A DNA stretch of 64,000 nucleotides from Copromyces sp. CBS 386.78. Lineage: Eukaryota > Ascomycota > Sordariomycetes > Sordariales > Sordariaceae. The position numbers were made by a program, and so were the translations under genes. Under the pieces are notes generated by a model. That model was given only the letters and a program-made list of their open reading frames with translations. It was not told where the DNA came from and did no database searches. The stretch lies in contig MU839082.1 in the NCBI GenBank assembly GCA_030685235.1, positions 744,001 through 808,000 of the forward strand. Direction: 5' to 3'. Positions 48,100-61,139 of the stretch are shown piece after piece; positions within the stretch are counted from its first letter, which is position 1, and the number at the start of each line of letters is the position of its first letter.

Positions 48100-50200
48100 C
48101 CGACGTATTAGATTATACTAACGAGTTGGAGAATTTAAGAATACTAATAGAAAGTTCTAACCCCCTTATTAACGAAGAAGTTTACTTAATAATTTTAAAC
48201 AGCCTCCTTTATATTAATATAATTATAATTCTTATTATAACCGTTATTTAATATTCGGCGAAGGCTGAATTTACTTACGATAGTATTTTTATTAACTCTT
48301 TCGGCCTAACCGAAAGAGGAGTATTTTAAATAATTATTAACTTTATTGCCCGAATAGTTAAGGTATTTAATTATTATTTTACTATTACTACTAAAGAATT
48401 TTAGAATTTTTAATTTGAGCTCCAATTTAAGAAAGAATAATATACTAATATTTTTAATGAATATAAATAAATTTTAAAAGACTTTTATTAAGTTTATACC
48501 GAATTTTATTAAGTTTATACCGAATTTAATAATATATAAAGCTTCGCTTAGGAAATATAGGCTATTCCCGCTATAAATTAGTAAAATTATTATACCGCCT
48601 AAACTATTATAAACGGTAATATGGGTATAGTAAAGTATTAGAAACCGCTCTTCCCGGACCCCGAACCCTTTACAGCTATTTAAAGGGATTATATTAAATA
48701 TAATAAAGTGTATTTAACGTAGAAGGGCCGTATCCTTTCTATTTGGACCCTAAATACTATTAGGTTCTTTAATGAAAGGACTAAAATTATTTATATAAAT
48801 TACTTATTTAGTTTTAAAATAGCTATTTTAATTAATAAAAATATTTAGAAAATCCTTATAAACTTTAATAATCCCGAGGTTTGGTAATAGAAAATAAGTA
48901 TCGAATTCCTATCCTTCTTAAATATTCGTTATAATAATACGGATTTATATTTAGATACCGCTTATAAATTTAATAAACTTAAATAAGGAAATTGTTTCTT
49001 CGCCGACTTCGAAATAGAGTACGTTAAAACCGTTAACCGCTATAGTTTAAACGACGCTATAAAAATATATTACTTATAGAATAAAATTTCCTAAAAATTT
49101 CGTACCTCTTTTATTTATTAACGAACCCTCCTTATTAAAGACGATTTTAAAGAATAATTATTATTTTACCGCGATCTCGCGCGTAATATTAAAAACGACG
49201 ATTATAAATCTAAATTTACTACCGGTAAAACTTTTAATTCGAATTCTAATAATAATTTAGGAAAGATTATTAATAAAGGAGGCGATATTATAGATTTTAA
49301 TACTATTTATATTTTATATATTATTTATGAGAAAGTCTTTTCGCACCGTCGTAAATGTCTTTTCACACCGTTATCAAAAAAGGCTTTTAGAGGTAACTCA
49401 GCCAAACTAAGGCTGTAGCATATAAAAAGTACATCGAAATTGTTATTTATTTTCCTTCTACAATATAATATGTCCGGCGTACCTAGGCGCCCTCTATAGC
49501 CCTCAATGCACAATAAAAGAAAAAAGAACTATTTATTTACTTTAAATTTAGAATATTTATATTGAGTCTTTCCTGTAAGTAGATACGTCTACGGCAAATA
49601 GACTATAAAATAGAGTAGAAAATTACAAAAATTATAATCCTATTTTCATATTAACAACTTCTTTTTTAGCAAAGTTATACTTAGTGGTATTTTGGACGAC
49701 GGTGTATGAAGACATTTGCGACGGTGCGAAAAGACTTTCTCTTATTTATAGTAATATTATTAAATATTAGAATAAGAATAACCTATACTATAAATACGGA
49801 AAAGAAGGGTATATTATAAGGAATTACTATAATAATATTAATTACGGCGATTGCGGCCCTTAAACTGGTAATAGGGGGGGCCGAAGAGGTAATAAAGGAG
49901 GCCGAAGTAATTAAAAAAGAAGTAGAAGAAGCTAGGGAGGCGGAAGTTCTAATTAAACTATTAGGAATATTAATAATAATAATAATATTAATATTAACCC
50001 CCTGGCGGCCGGTTAGCGGGGGTATAGTAATAATATAAATTTCTGTACTATAAACGTTGGAAAAGAAGACGAAAGCGAAGAATATTATAATAATAATATA
50101 AATAATAATTAAGGAAATAATTAAACTTTATAAATAATTATTTATAAGGGCGAAAAAAGACTATAGGAAGAAGGAAGGAATTATTTAGAAATTTAAAGAT
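48100..50200 (+). pseudogene. Gypsy element 3, gag with RIP-altered zinc knuckle, split by a MITE
   Basis: Capsid-like protein reads through TAA/TAG from about 48100. The MITE at 49329-49741 interrupts it before the nucleocapsid part. Downstream, the zinc knuckle at 49786-49827 reads YYKYGKEGYIIRNY, with the three Cys and the His of the CCHC pattern all changed to Tyr. A Gly/Arg/Glu-rich segment follows (49860-49960). The role would be particle formation and RNA binding. Confidence 0.83.
49329..49741 (+). mobile_element. 413-bp MITE, complete, perfect 8-bp TSD
   Basis: The ends GAGAAAGTCTTTTCGCACCG and CGGTGCGAAAAGACTTTCTC are inverted. The second tier GTAAATGTCTTTTCACACCG near the left end is matched in inverse near the right end. 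It is flanked by TTATTTAT at 49321-49328 and 49742-49749. Moderately RIP-altered. The terminal 15 bp are shared with the 617-, 718- and 4999-bp elements, so one transposase may mobilise all of them. No coding capacity. Confidence 0.95.
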
Positions 50201-53200
50201 AATTGTTATTAATTTATTAAATAATCTACATTAAAATTTATTATTCCTTTCCTCTTATTTATCTTTCGGACTATATAAAATTTATTATACAATTTTCGTT
50301 AATAATAATTATATAACGTTTATTTTTATCGACTATTCTTTCGTAAGAAAAAACGGATTCGTTATATTTAAATTCTTAAAACCTAAGAAATTTATTTTCG
50401 CTAATAATATTATAAAAAGGTTTATTATTAAAGGATTTACAGTAAACCTTTATATTAATTATTATTTGGAAAATATTATATTTTTAATTTATAATATCTT
50501 TCCTAACTACCTTATTATTTTAAGATTACTTTAATTTAAGAAATACGAGCCGTATATCTCTTAAATAGAAGGGAAGGTCTAATTTATTAATTAGTATACT
50601 AACCGATATTTTTTATTAAATTTCCTTATTTCCCTATAAAACGCCCTTAATATATAAAACCGTTCTCCTAACAATTTGTATTACTAACTTTATATAATAA
50701 TAGTAAACGAACGGGATAAAAGAGTATTATTAAATATCTTGAAAATACTAAGGCTTTTACTTAAAATAAATAATTATATTAGTCGGATAAAAAGCGGTCT
50801 AATAGATCATTTAGTCCTAATCCCTACGGAAGGACCTATATACAGCGATATTTAATTGCTGAAATTATTACCTTACTAAAATCTATTAAAATATTAGATT
50901 TTAAGGGATTAATACTTAATCCCTATAAAAGGACTTATATATAACGATATTTAGCCGCCGAAACTATTACTTCGTTAGAGTTTAATAGAATATTAAATTT
51001 TAAGGGATTAACTACCGCTTTATTAAAATTTAAAAGAATTTTAGAATTTAAAATACTACTTCGGGACTACTAATAGGAATATCGATAGAACTACCGGTAG
51101 AATAAATCGCTATTATTAAAGTTTAAAAGAACTTTAGAATTTAAAATACTACCCCAGGACTACCGATAGGAATATCGATAGGACTATTAGTAGGGTAGAT
51201 TACTATTACTAGAATTTAGAATTACTATTAGAAGCTAATTCTAATTCCGTACCGTTCCTATACTAATAGGAGCTTCGTTAAAATATACTAAAGCTATTAT
51301 AATTTTAGGATTATAATCCCTATAACAGACCGGAGTATAATAATATTTAAATATTAGAATGATTATTAAAGAACGATTCTATTTCTATTCCGCCCCCTTA
51401 TTACGAACTTTACAAAAGCCGCCTTAGAGGCAAGGCCTACAACCTTTATAAGTTTTACAAAGTTAACGAAAATCTCTATTTAAAATAAGGGGTATAATTA
51501 TACCGCCGCAACTTCCTTTTATATTATTTTAAATTTCCTATTAAAGAATTTACTAGAAACGTAGCCTTATTAAATTATAATATACTAAAATAAGTAATAG
51601 AACTTTTTATATTTATACCGCCTTATAGAAAGGTAAAAGGCGTAAAGAATTCCCCTGGTACTATTTATTTAATTATAAAACGGTTTAAAATAATCGAAAG
51701 ATAAATTAACATTTAGGATATATATAGTATTAACATTACCGCCTTTAATTTCTTATACGAAATATACGATTTATAACCCTACCTTACAAATTATATAGAG
51801 ATCTACTAATTAATTACCTTCTACAAAATTAATATTTATAATAATTTCATTAAAGAAATAGCTTAGGATATTATAAATAGTAAAGGTAAATAGTATAAGG
51901 ACTACTTCTTAAGGCGCCTCTATAAATTTATTAATATATACGTAGGGGAAATAGATTAAAAAGAATTAACAACCGTTAAAATCGCCCGAACCGCTATTTT
52001 TATAGGCGATTTAAATATAAACGTACTTATATACAAAGCTATTATTATAAAAATTATAGAGGAAGATATATTAATATTCGATAAAAAAGCCGACCGACCC
52101 CCGAAAATTAATAAGGAAATTAAACTCAAATTCCTATATAAGTATTAGAAAAGGATTAACGCTTTCCGTACTAAGAAAACGAATAAACTTCCGCCCTATT
52201 GAATATATAACTATAAAATCGAATTTACGCTAGGGGAAAAGCCGCCGAACGCCTGCTACTGACCGGTTTTGCCTATAGAAGTAATTATTATTAAAAAATA
52301 AATTAATAATTAATTAAAGAACGGTTTTATTAAACTTTCCTAATCCTAAATAGCTTTACCCTTATTCTTTATAAATAAATTTAATAGGGGTATTTATATT
52401 TATATTAATTATTATAGTATTAATAATATTATATTTAAAATAAAGTACCCGTTTCTATTAATTAAGGAAATTTTCGATACTATTTACTATATTAAAGTCT
52501 TTACTAAACTAAATATTATCGCTACTTTTAACCGAATCCGTATTTAGAAAGGCTACGAATAATTAACCGCTTTTATTATACGTTTTAATCTTTATAAATT
52601 ATTAATCCTTCCTTTCGGCCTCTAAAACGTATTTAGTATATTCTAGAATTATATTAATAATATACTATACAATATTTTAGATATTTATATAATAATATAC
52701 TTAGACGATAATTTTATTTATTCTGAAAATATAGAGGAGTATACTATTTATATAGACGAAGTCTTTAGAAAAATAATTAACGCTAGCCTTTAATTAAATA
52801 TTAATAAATACGAATTTAATATTATTTATACGAAATACTTAAGCCTTTTTATTATATTAAGGGGTATAGAAATAGACTTTACGAAAGTAAAAGCTATTAT
52901 TAAATAGGAGGCCCCGTAATTAAAACGCTAGCTTTAAAAATTCTTAAAATTTATAAATTTCTATCGGCGCTTTATTTAATACTTTTCAATTATAATTATT
53001 CTACTATACGATTTTACAAAGAAATTAGCCGAATAACGTTAAATAGAAAATTATTAGAGAATTTTTAAAAAATTAAAGAAAATTTTTACTACGGGTCCCG
53101 TCTTTCGAATTTACAATTAATCCCGCTTAATTATAATTAAAACTAATATTTTTAATTAGGCCGTAGGCGGTATATTATTTTAATACGACAACGAAAATAT

Positions 53201-55838
53201 TTTACGCCTAATTATATATTTTTTATAGAAATATTCCGCCGTAGAATATAATTATAATATTTATAATAAAGAATTATTTATAATTATTAAAGCTTTGGAG
53301 GAATAGGGACTGGAATTGTAGGGCGCTTAAAAATTATTTAAAATCCTAACCGATTATAAAGGCCTATAAACCTTTACGGAGAATAAGAAATTTACGCCGT
53401 AGTATATATAATAGTTTAATTTCCTATTTGAATTTAATTTTACTATTAAATATAGGCCGGGTATTTTTTAAATCCGTCCTAATATCCTAAATAGGAAATT
53501 AGAGGATATACCGAAGGATATAAATAACGACCGGTTAAAAGCCCGCTATAAAATACTTTTCGACCCCTTTATTTTCGTGAATTATATTTACGCTTACGAA
53601 TTTAACCCGGAAGAATTATTTATAAATAAATTAATTAACGCTAATTACTATAATTTAATTTTTTATTAAAATTTAATAATTACCTTTATGGACGAAAACC
53701 GTCGAATATAGCCTAAAGTATTAAAGAAAAATATAAGAAAGATAGTTTTTACGGAATATTATACGATTAACGGTAAAATATATTAACGCTTAGTATTTAT
53801 AGTCGATTTAAAAGATACTACGCTATAATTGTATTTTATATAAAAGTATTATAAACCCGCGCTAATAGGCTACTAAGGCTAGGATAAAATATTTACTACT
53901 TTTAATTATTTATTTTACTAATTAGGTATAAATAAAATTATTAAAATTTATTATAAAGCTTACTTTTAATACGTAAAAATAAAGCCGTTATAATACGTAT
54001 TAGCAAGGCTTTTAAAACTTTTATTAATACCCTTCGCTTTATAGAAAAATATTATTATCGATTATATTACCCCTATAATACCCTACGTCCAGGGAGGCCG
54101 AAAGTATAAATATATTATTATAATAGTAAACTACTTAACGAAAATAAAGTACTATATTCTAATTAAAATATTAATTATAAAAGAATTCGTTAATTGATTT
54201 ATCGAGAAAATTTATACTCTTTATAGCCTACTGGATATTATTATTTCTAATTACGGTACCTAATTCGTTTTACAATTTTAAAAGGCTCTATTTAAAAGGT
54301 TAGGAATTACCTTAAAATTATTATCGGCCTTCTATAAAGAAATTAATAGTTAGACTAAACGTATTAACGTTAAATTAGAATATTTCCTTTATACTTATAT
54401 TAATTAGGCTTAGGACAATTAAGTCGATTAGCTACCCCTAGTAAAGTTCGCTAGTAATAACGTATATTTAAATAGTATTAACGTATTTCCGTTTTTTACA
54501 AATTATAATTTTTACCCTCGGATAGGAATCGAACCTACTTAATTATACCTATTAAAGCTTTTTAAAGTATAGTAGGCGGAGTATTTTAAAATTAATAAAA
54601 TCGCCAACTAGTTTAATATAATATTAAATAAGATTATTACTATAATTAGGAGTAATTAAATATAGTACGAAGAAACTACTAACGAGAAACGGTCTAATAC
54701 GCCGAAATATTTTATTAGTAATAAAATTTTATTTAATATAATTAACTTTGTATTAGGCCGCCTATAAATAAAATTTATACTACTATAGGAAAGGCCTTTC
54801 AAAATTGTAAAAGTAGATAGTTATTATATTACGCTAAAGTTCCCTATTAATATAAAGTATAGTTGTACTTTCTATATTAATATAATAAAACTTTAGAATT
54901 ATTAAGGGATTTCCGAATAGGATAAAACTTAAGATATTCGAATAAATAACGGGCGGATTATAAAACGAATAAATAATATTAAAGACGTAGTTGAATAATT
55001 TTACGAAACTATTAACGATTGCTATTTTAATATAAAAAATAATAAATAAAAGTATTGGGTAATTTAGGAAAGCCCTTACAATCCTATTTAGTAATTATAG
55101 AAGGATATAGAATATTATATTAATAATTTTAGAAAGTTGTATAATAATAATTTAAATATATTAATATTACTATAATAAATTGCAAATGAGAAACGTCGCT
55201 ACAAAATTAAAAAGGTTCTAGAGAAGGCCGCTAGGACGGATTAGCCGCCGGGAAAAATAAGTATAATACTAATAGTACGGCGATTACTACATTATTAAGA
55301 AGGTAAGGCAGCGGCTTAAAAAGGAAAGTAAAAATAATATAAAAGGGTAAATAATAAGAGAAAGTCTTTTCGCACCGCCGCAAATGTCTTTATACACCGC
55401 CGTCCAAAATACCACTAAGTATAACTTTGCTAAAAAAGAAGTTGTCAGTATAAAAATGGTACTAGAATTTTTGTAATTTTCTACTCTATTTTATAGTCTA
55501 GTTGCCGTGGACGTATCTGCTTGAAGGAAAGTTTTAATGTAAATACTCCAAATATAAAGTAAATAAATAGTTTTTTCTTCTTTTATTGTATACTGAGGGC
55601 TATAGAGGTCGCCTAGGTACGCCGGACACATGATATTATAGAAGAAAAATAAATAAAAATTCTGATATACTTTTTATATGCTACGGCCTTAATTTGGCTG
55701 AGTTACCTCTAAAAGCCTTTTTTGATAGCGGTGCGAAAAGACATTTGCGGCGGTGCGAAAAGACTTTCTCAATAATAATTATAAAGGAGATTAAAAAGGG
55801 AAGTATTTTTACCCTAGGGGTATTTTAGGCGAGGGAAG
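50200..55838 (+). pseudogene. Gypsy element 3, pol (protease region, RT, RNase H, integrase)
   Basis: RT is readable at about 52370-52860: YPFLLIKEIFD, KVFTKLNIIATFN, then YLDDNFIYSENIEE with the catalytic YLDD at 52698-52709 intact, unlike elements 1 and 2. RNase H follows near 53080-53420. Integrase lies at about 53960-54540 and includes NYGTQF-type sequence near 54250, KEINS near 54340 and RINV near 54360. The conserved PRIGIEPT-like segment is near 54525 and a GPF-like segment is further down. Stops are TAA/TAG, with a few frame changes. The 3' end is interrupted by the MITE at 55358. Element-encoded replication enzymes; not functional. Confidence 0.85.
55358..55770 (-). mobile_element. 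413-bp MITE, complete, inverted orientation, perfect 8-bp TSD
   Basis: Its plus strand is the reverse complement of the copy at 49329-49741 over the whole length. It is flanked by AATAATAA at 55350-55357 and 55771-55778. It lies between pol and the 3' LTR. The length is identical (413 bp) and there are few differences. Confidence 0.95.
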
Positions 55839-56183
55839 TATTATAAGGTTATTTATAATTGACTAACCGTCCTATATCGCTGCCTTTACTATAGTAATAA
55901 TTGCTGGGTTAATAATATACTATAATTAGCTATAGAGACCTAGTATAGTAGATGCGGCTAAACGTATTTAATATTTAATTGGCTACGGTTATTAGCCTAC
56001 CCCTATCGCTAAGGCTATATAAACTATACTAGCCTATAGGATGATCTATGGGATGATTAGGCTGTACGGGCCATATGCTCACTGTATATAAATGGCTATT
56101 AGGGCTCCCCTAGATAGCTTCCTCTTCTTCGTACAATTACGAATGTCTTTACAAATACTTAACGTTCGCCTTGCCCCGTGATA
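55839..56183 (+). repeat. 3' LTR of Gypsy element 3 (345 bp)
   Basis: Starts TATTATAAGG (from TGTCACAGGG) and ends CCCCGTGATA. The half next to pol is RIP-altered. The outer half is preserved, for example GGGCCATATGCTCACTG at 56068-56084. Confidence 0.94.
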
Positions 56184-56188
56184 TATAG

Positions 56189-56938
56189 GTTTATTTAATA
56201 TTTTATAAGAAATTAATAAAGTAAAATTAATTTAAGTATATATTTTTATTCGGGCCCTTACGTAAAACATTTTATTTTAATAATATTTTAAATATTACGT
56301 TTTACCGAATTCGGAATAAATTTATAAATATATTACCCTTAACCTTATAAGTACTTTATTTGGGATAATAATATAAGGTAATTTTTCGGTCCAATAAATA
56401 CTATTTTAGAGTAATCGCTAATTATAGCGTTCAAATTAACTTATAAATTCTTTAGTAGAATATTCGTTTACGTAATTATATTTATATTATTAATAATATA
56501 TTTTATTATAATAATAAGTTAACTATTAGTAGTAATTAATATATATCCTATTCTTTATACTACCTAATAGTATATAGGCTAGAGTTTTATAATATTTAAT
56601 AATCTATTTTTCTATTATTTTTAGGCTTATAGGGAGTAATATTAGTAGTTGGCGGACGGGTAAAATTTATTTATAGCCAATTACCCGTTATAGAATAGAG
56701 TAAACGAAAATATAAATTATAACTAGGTATATATTAGGTAAATATATTATTAGGATTAGTTATTTATACGATAGTATTCCTATTTAATAATTCAATTTTA
56801 CTTTATAAATAGGTTACGCTATTAAATAATAATTTAAAAAAAATAGGGGCCGCTCCTTCTTATCCGGTTAAATTACTTACCTAAATAATACGAAGTATAA
56901 AGTAATTTAATACTATCGATATTAAACGAACTATTATA
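56189..56938. other. Old AT-rich DNA without recognised gene
   Basis: Continuation of the layer seen at 47130-47531, once the Gypsy element is removed. No domain was recognised in either strand. Confidence 0.45.
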
Positions 56939-57194
56939 TTATTCTTTCATAAAGGGAAAACCACTTTAAAAATAAGTTATTCCCTCGTAAGGGAAGAACC
57001 CTTTTAAAAATAAATTATTTCTTCGTAAGGGAAGAACCACTTTAAAAATAAATTATTCCCTTGTAGGGGAAAAACCCCTTTAAAAATAAATTATTCCCTT
57101 ATAAAGGAAGAACCCTTTCTAAAATAAATTATTCCCCCGTAAAGGAAGAACCTTTTATAAAATAGGTTATTCCCCTATAAAAAAAGAACCTTTT
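56939..57194. repeat. 38-bp tandem repeat, about 6.7 copies, with internal palindrome
   Basis: TTATTCCCTCGTAAGGGAAG-type units start every 38 bp (56939, 56977, 57015 and so on). Each contains a short inverted repeat, TTCCCTyrTAAGGGAA, followed by AACCCTTTTAAAAATAAA. A unit of 38 argues against coding. Confidence 0.9.
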
Positions 57195-58590
57195 CTATAT
57201 ATTTCGGATAATAAATAGTACTTCGGTACTAATCGTCCCGACCTAATCTACTTTCGGCTACGGTAATAAATATTAAATATATTAAAATTAGTTCAATTTA
57301 GGATTAGAAAATAGAGAATTTATATTATTTAATTTATAATATCGATTTTAATTTTTAAAAATAGATTTCGGAGTTGGTAGAAGCTACTATAAACGGTTTA
57401 CTCTTTCCTTTTTCCTTTCTTTATATATATATAGTTATTAATAAACGGGCTTTATCCTAGGGTATTTAGAGGACTATAGGTTTATTCCCTATAATAATTA
57501 ATAAATTAGATTTAAATTTCTGAAGTATATTTTACTACCTATTCGTTTAATATACAATTTAACTGGTAATATATATATTAATATACTTATCCCTTCTAAT
57601 ATCCCCGCGATTCGTCTATTATATTATATTACTCTATATAAAATAAGTCCTATTATAAGGAATAGTATAATATCGGGGAATATTAAAAGTCCGTCGAAAA
57701 ATATTATAGCCGGTACTAAACTGGTTATTTTAAGAAGGTTATTACTATTTAGTATTTTATTACCCTAATAGTTAGTAAATTATTAAAAAAATATATAATT
57801 ATATTAAACGTAAATATATATTTCGCTTATTTAAGGGATAATAATTATCGGGTAGTTTACTACGTCTAATAATTATAGTAAAATGAATATTATATATTTT
57901 TACCTTCTTATTTTTAAATTATATTTTATTATATATTATAAGGGCAATAGGATCTATTTATTATATATATTATTATTTTACTACCTTTATTTACAATAAC
58001 CCTATTATATACGATTTAGAGCTTATTATATATATATATTATAGCGGCTTTTATTTAAGCGTTACTTATTAAATTAGAATAAGTCAAAATATTATATGGC
58101 GGGTAAGACGAAGATATAGAAATAATAATACTGCTACTTATATTAATTATATACGTTACTATTTTAAAAATTTATTTACTCCGCCCGCCTCGTTAAAGCT
58201 ACTTTATATTTAATATTTATTATCCATTTCCCTATTATCCCTATCTTATATTACTTTTTATACTTATTATTAGGAAGACGTTTAATCTATTTTATCGTTT
58301 TAATAGAAGGCAATAATAAACACTTTAATATATTCCTTCTTACTTACTATCTAAGCTAACAGCATTATTTAATTTAATTTATATTATATTATACTACTTA
58401 CTTATAACCGTAGAATATAATTTAGGCGAATTTTTTTCGCGCTAAATAATAAAGACCTACGGTAGGAATTATTATTAATTTTATATATACTTTAGCGGAA
58501 AATAGTAATTTTATTTAAATTATAATAATTTAATAATATAATTTCTAAATTATTATTTCTTATATTAACTATTCGTTTAATCCGCGCTAA
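57195..58590. other. RIP-degraded DNA, no gene recognised
   Basis: Long readable stretches on the plus strand suggest former coding DNA upstream of the repeats at 58595, but no motif was identified. Confidence 0.4.
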
Positions 58591-58594
58591 AAAT

Positions 58595-58725
58595 ACGCTA
58601 ACCCCGGTACTTCGTTTAACTTACGCCGATAATATATTAACCCCGGTACCCTATCTAACCTACGCTAATAATACGCTAATTCTAATATTCCGCCCAACCT
58701 ACGCCGATAGTACGTTAACTCTAAT
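58595..58725 (+). repeat. 39-bp coding repeat (13 residues), 3.3 copies
   Basis: Units start at 58595, 58634 and 58673. They encode TLTPVLRLTYADN, ILTPVPYLTYANN and TLILIFRPTYADS in one frame. The period divisible by three and the conserved TYA core suggest a former Pro/Thr-rich protein repeat. Confidence 0.75.
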
Positions 58726-58739
58726 AGTTAATTCCTCTA

Positions 58740-60150
58740 ATATATAGAATAATAACGGTAAAAATACCCCCGGGATACCTACCGGCTTATTTACCTCTAA
58801 TATTAATAATAGATATAATAATATTTAGGATTATATATATTTAGGCTTATTAACGTTAGAATTTAATTATAATTAATAAATAATTATATAAACGCTTATT
58901 AATCCGCTATATAAAATCGTCCGTAAAATTAGTACTAATAAGAAAGTTTTATTTAAATTGGTCCCTTTCGAATCCTAGACACTCCTACTTAAATTACTAC
59001 GTTTCTATCATTTAACGTTAAAATTAATTATAATTTTAAATATAATCCCAATAGAGCGTTTCAAATAATTATAAGAAGTTATTTAAAATAAATACCTTAT
59101 TAAAGAACTTATAAAATTTTAATAGGTATTGGACGGGAAATAGCGCTTTAATATTTTTTGCGAAGAAGCGGAAGGGCGGAAAGAATAACTATACGTTTTA
59201 TAATTCGAATTTATTACCCCCCCCTAATATAAATTATACGTCTTACAAATATATTTTTACTTTAAAATAATTTCGAATTTATATATTATAAATAATTCGT
59301 TTAAGGAATTAATATTTTAAATTAATTTCAATCGATATCGCCGAATTTAAATAAATATTTTATACTTCGGATTAATAAATAAAGATATTTAGATATTTAA
59401 TAACGATTAAGCATATTTCGATTTCCTCTTTAATCCTATTTGGAAAACGAATATAATAGAATACGTTTTCAATTTCAACTATCCGGGTTATACGTAAATA
59501 ATTAATTAATTTGTATAAGAAATCGGCGGAAAAACTCGGCCTATTAATAACGACATATTTATAACAGTAAAATTTAAAGATATTAAGGAAACGAATTATT
59601 TAGTACACTTATACCCTAATAATAGGATAATATTCTTAACGTTTCCGAAGCGGAAGATATTTATATATAAATAGAGATAGAGAATAGGATAATAGTCCGA
59701 ACTTCCTCCTTTAGAAATACTAGTATAAGAATTAGCGAATAAATCTTTAAAATAATATTTATTTAAATATTAAATCGTAATTTAATTATTTATAATAATC
59801 GCTTAAGTAAAAATATTAGAAATATTAAATAAACCTAAATTTAAATATAAAAAGTTAAATTCTTCATTAAATAAATAAAGCCCCCCCTCCCGCCCTTTAA
59901 CCTTCTCCTACGTTTCGTCCTCTACCCTTTAATATTACATTAATAAATTATTATTAATTATATATTAGCTTTTAATAATTAAGTAAGAAAATTTAAAAAT
60001 ATACGTAGCGAAGCGAAAACGTAATTTGGATATATATTTTATCTTAAATTTTAAAGGCCAAATTACGACTTTTAAATAATTTTAAACAATTCTTAAATAG
60101 TCTCGGAAGGAATAGTTAAAAAAGTTACGTAGTATAGAATACAGAAGGGA
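58740..60150 (+). pseudogene. Unidentified coding remnant downstream of the 13-residue repeats
   Basis: The plus-strand reading shows FNFNYPGYT near 59470-59495, GGKTRPINNDIFITVKFKDI near 59525-59585 and RKIFIYK near 59655. Stops are TAA/TAG. It looks like a globular protein encoded upstream of the MULE transposase, perhaps the second protein of that transposon or an unrelated repeat gene. No family was recognised. Confidence 0.4.
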
Positions 60151-60279
60151 GTGTAAAGGGGAAAGTAAAATAGAATATAAAGAAGAAGGCGAAATAAAGT
60201 ATAAAAAGGAATATAGAAAATAATATACGTAAAATAAATATATTTTTATATATATTAGAAAAAAAAGTATTAATAATTA

Positions 60280-61139
60280 TATTAAATCTATATTCGCTTT
60301 ACGGGGGGATATATTTCGAAAGATACTTTTAATTCTCTAGAAGAAAAATATAACGGCGTTTAACGCTATTAAATAAAAACCGCTAATTCTTTATAATTAG
60401 GATTAAATTACGCCTACTCTTTCCTAATTATAATTATAGCAATATTCACCTACTACCTTAATAAATAAACTACTTCCCCAACTATTTAAAATACTAAACG
60501 ATATTATTAACCCTTAAATATTTACTTATAAATTATTTAAATTCAGTAATTTTAAGGCATTTAATATAATACGACGTTATACCCCAAATATATATATTAT
60601 TAAAATATAATAATATTACTAGTACACTATAATATTAATTTAATTAATTATTAATCGTATATATATTTAATTATTCCTTTTATTTAGTCTTTACTTAATT
60701 AATAAATTAATTCGGGTATTAATAAATAGTACTATACGCCCCGTTACCCGCTAATACCATCGCTATATTCGCTTTTAATAAGCGCCCTCCATAATTATAA
60801 ATTATTCCCAATTTTAAAAACTCTTTAAAGGAAACTATTAACGAAGTATATCGCTAATTCCTTACTTTCTATATATAATACCGTTTTAACGTTTCCTTTT
60901 AATAGTCTTATAAATATAAAATTATTAATTTAAATTACATAATATATAATATAATAATTTAATACTTTTATTAATACAATTATATTAAATATTATAAGCA
61001 GCTATTTACGACCCCCCTAAGTAAATACTATTATACGACTATAAAGATTACCGACTATCCCTTTCAAACCCTTATTACAACGATTACGGAAATTAACTAA
61101 TAATAAATATTAAAGGTATTTAATAATATTTATAATAAA
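60280..61139 (+). pseudogene. Probable N-terminal part of the MULE transposase gene
   Basis: Readable plus-strand pieces lead into the MULE core, but Cys and His of a zinc finger are not visible, as expected after RIP. The assignment is by position only. Confidence 0.35.

Larger units (their letters stand above)
47532..56183 (+). mobile_element. Ty3/Gypsy element 3, 8652 bp with two MITE insertions
   Basis: Two 345-bp LTRs (47532-47876 and 55839-56183) flank gag and pol. TATAG at 47527-47531 and 56184-56188 is a perfect 5-bp target-site duplication. Without the two 413-bp MITEs the element is about 7.8 kb. A purine-rich GCGAGGGAAG lies just before the 3' LTR. Confidence 0.95.
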
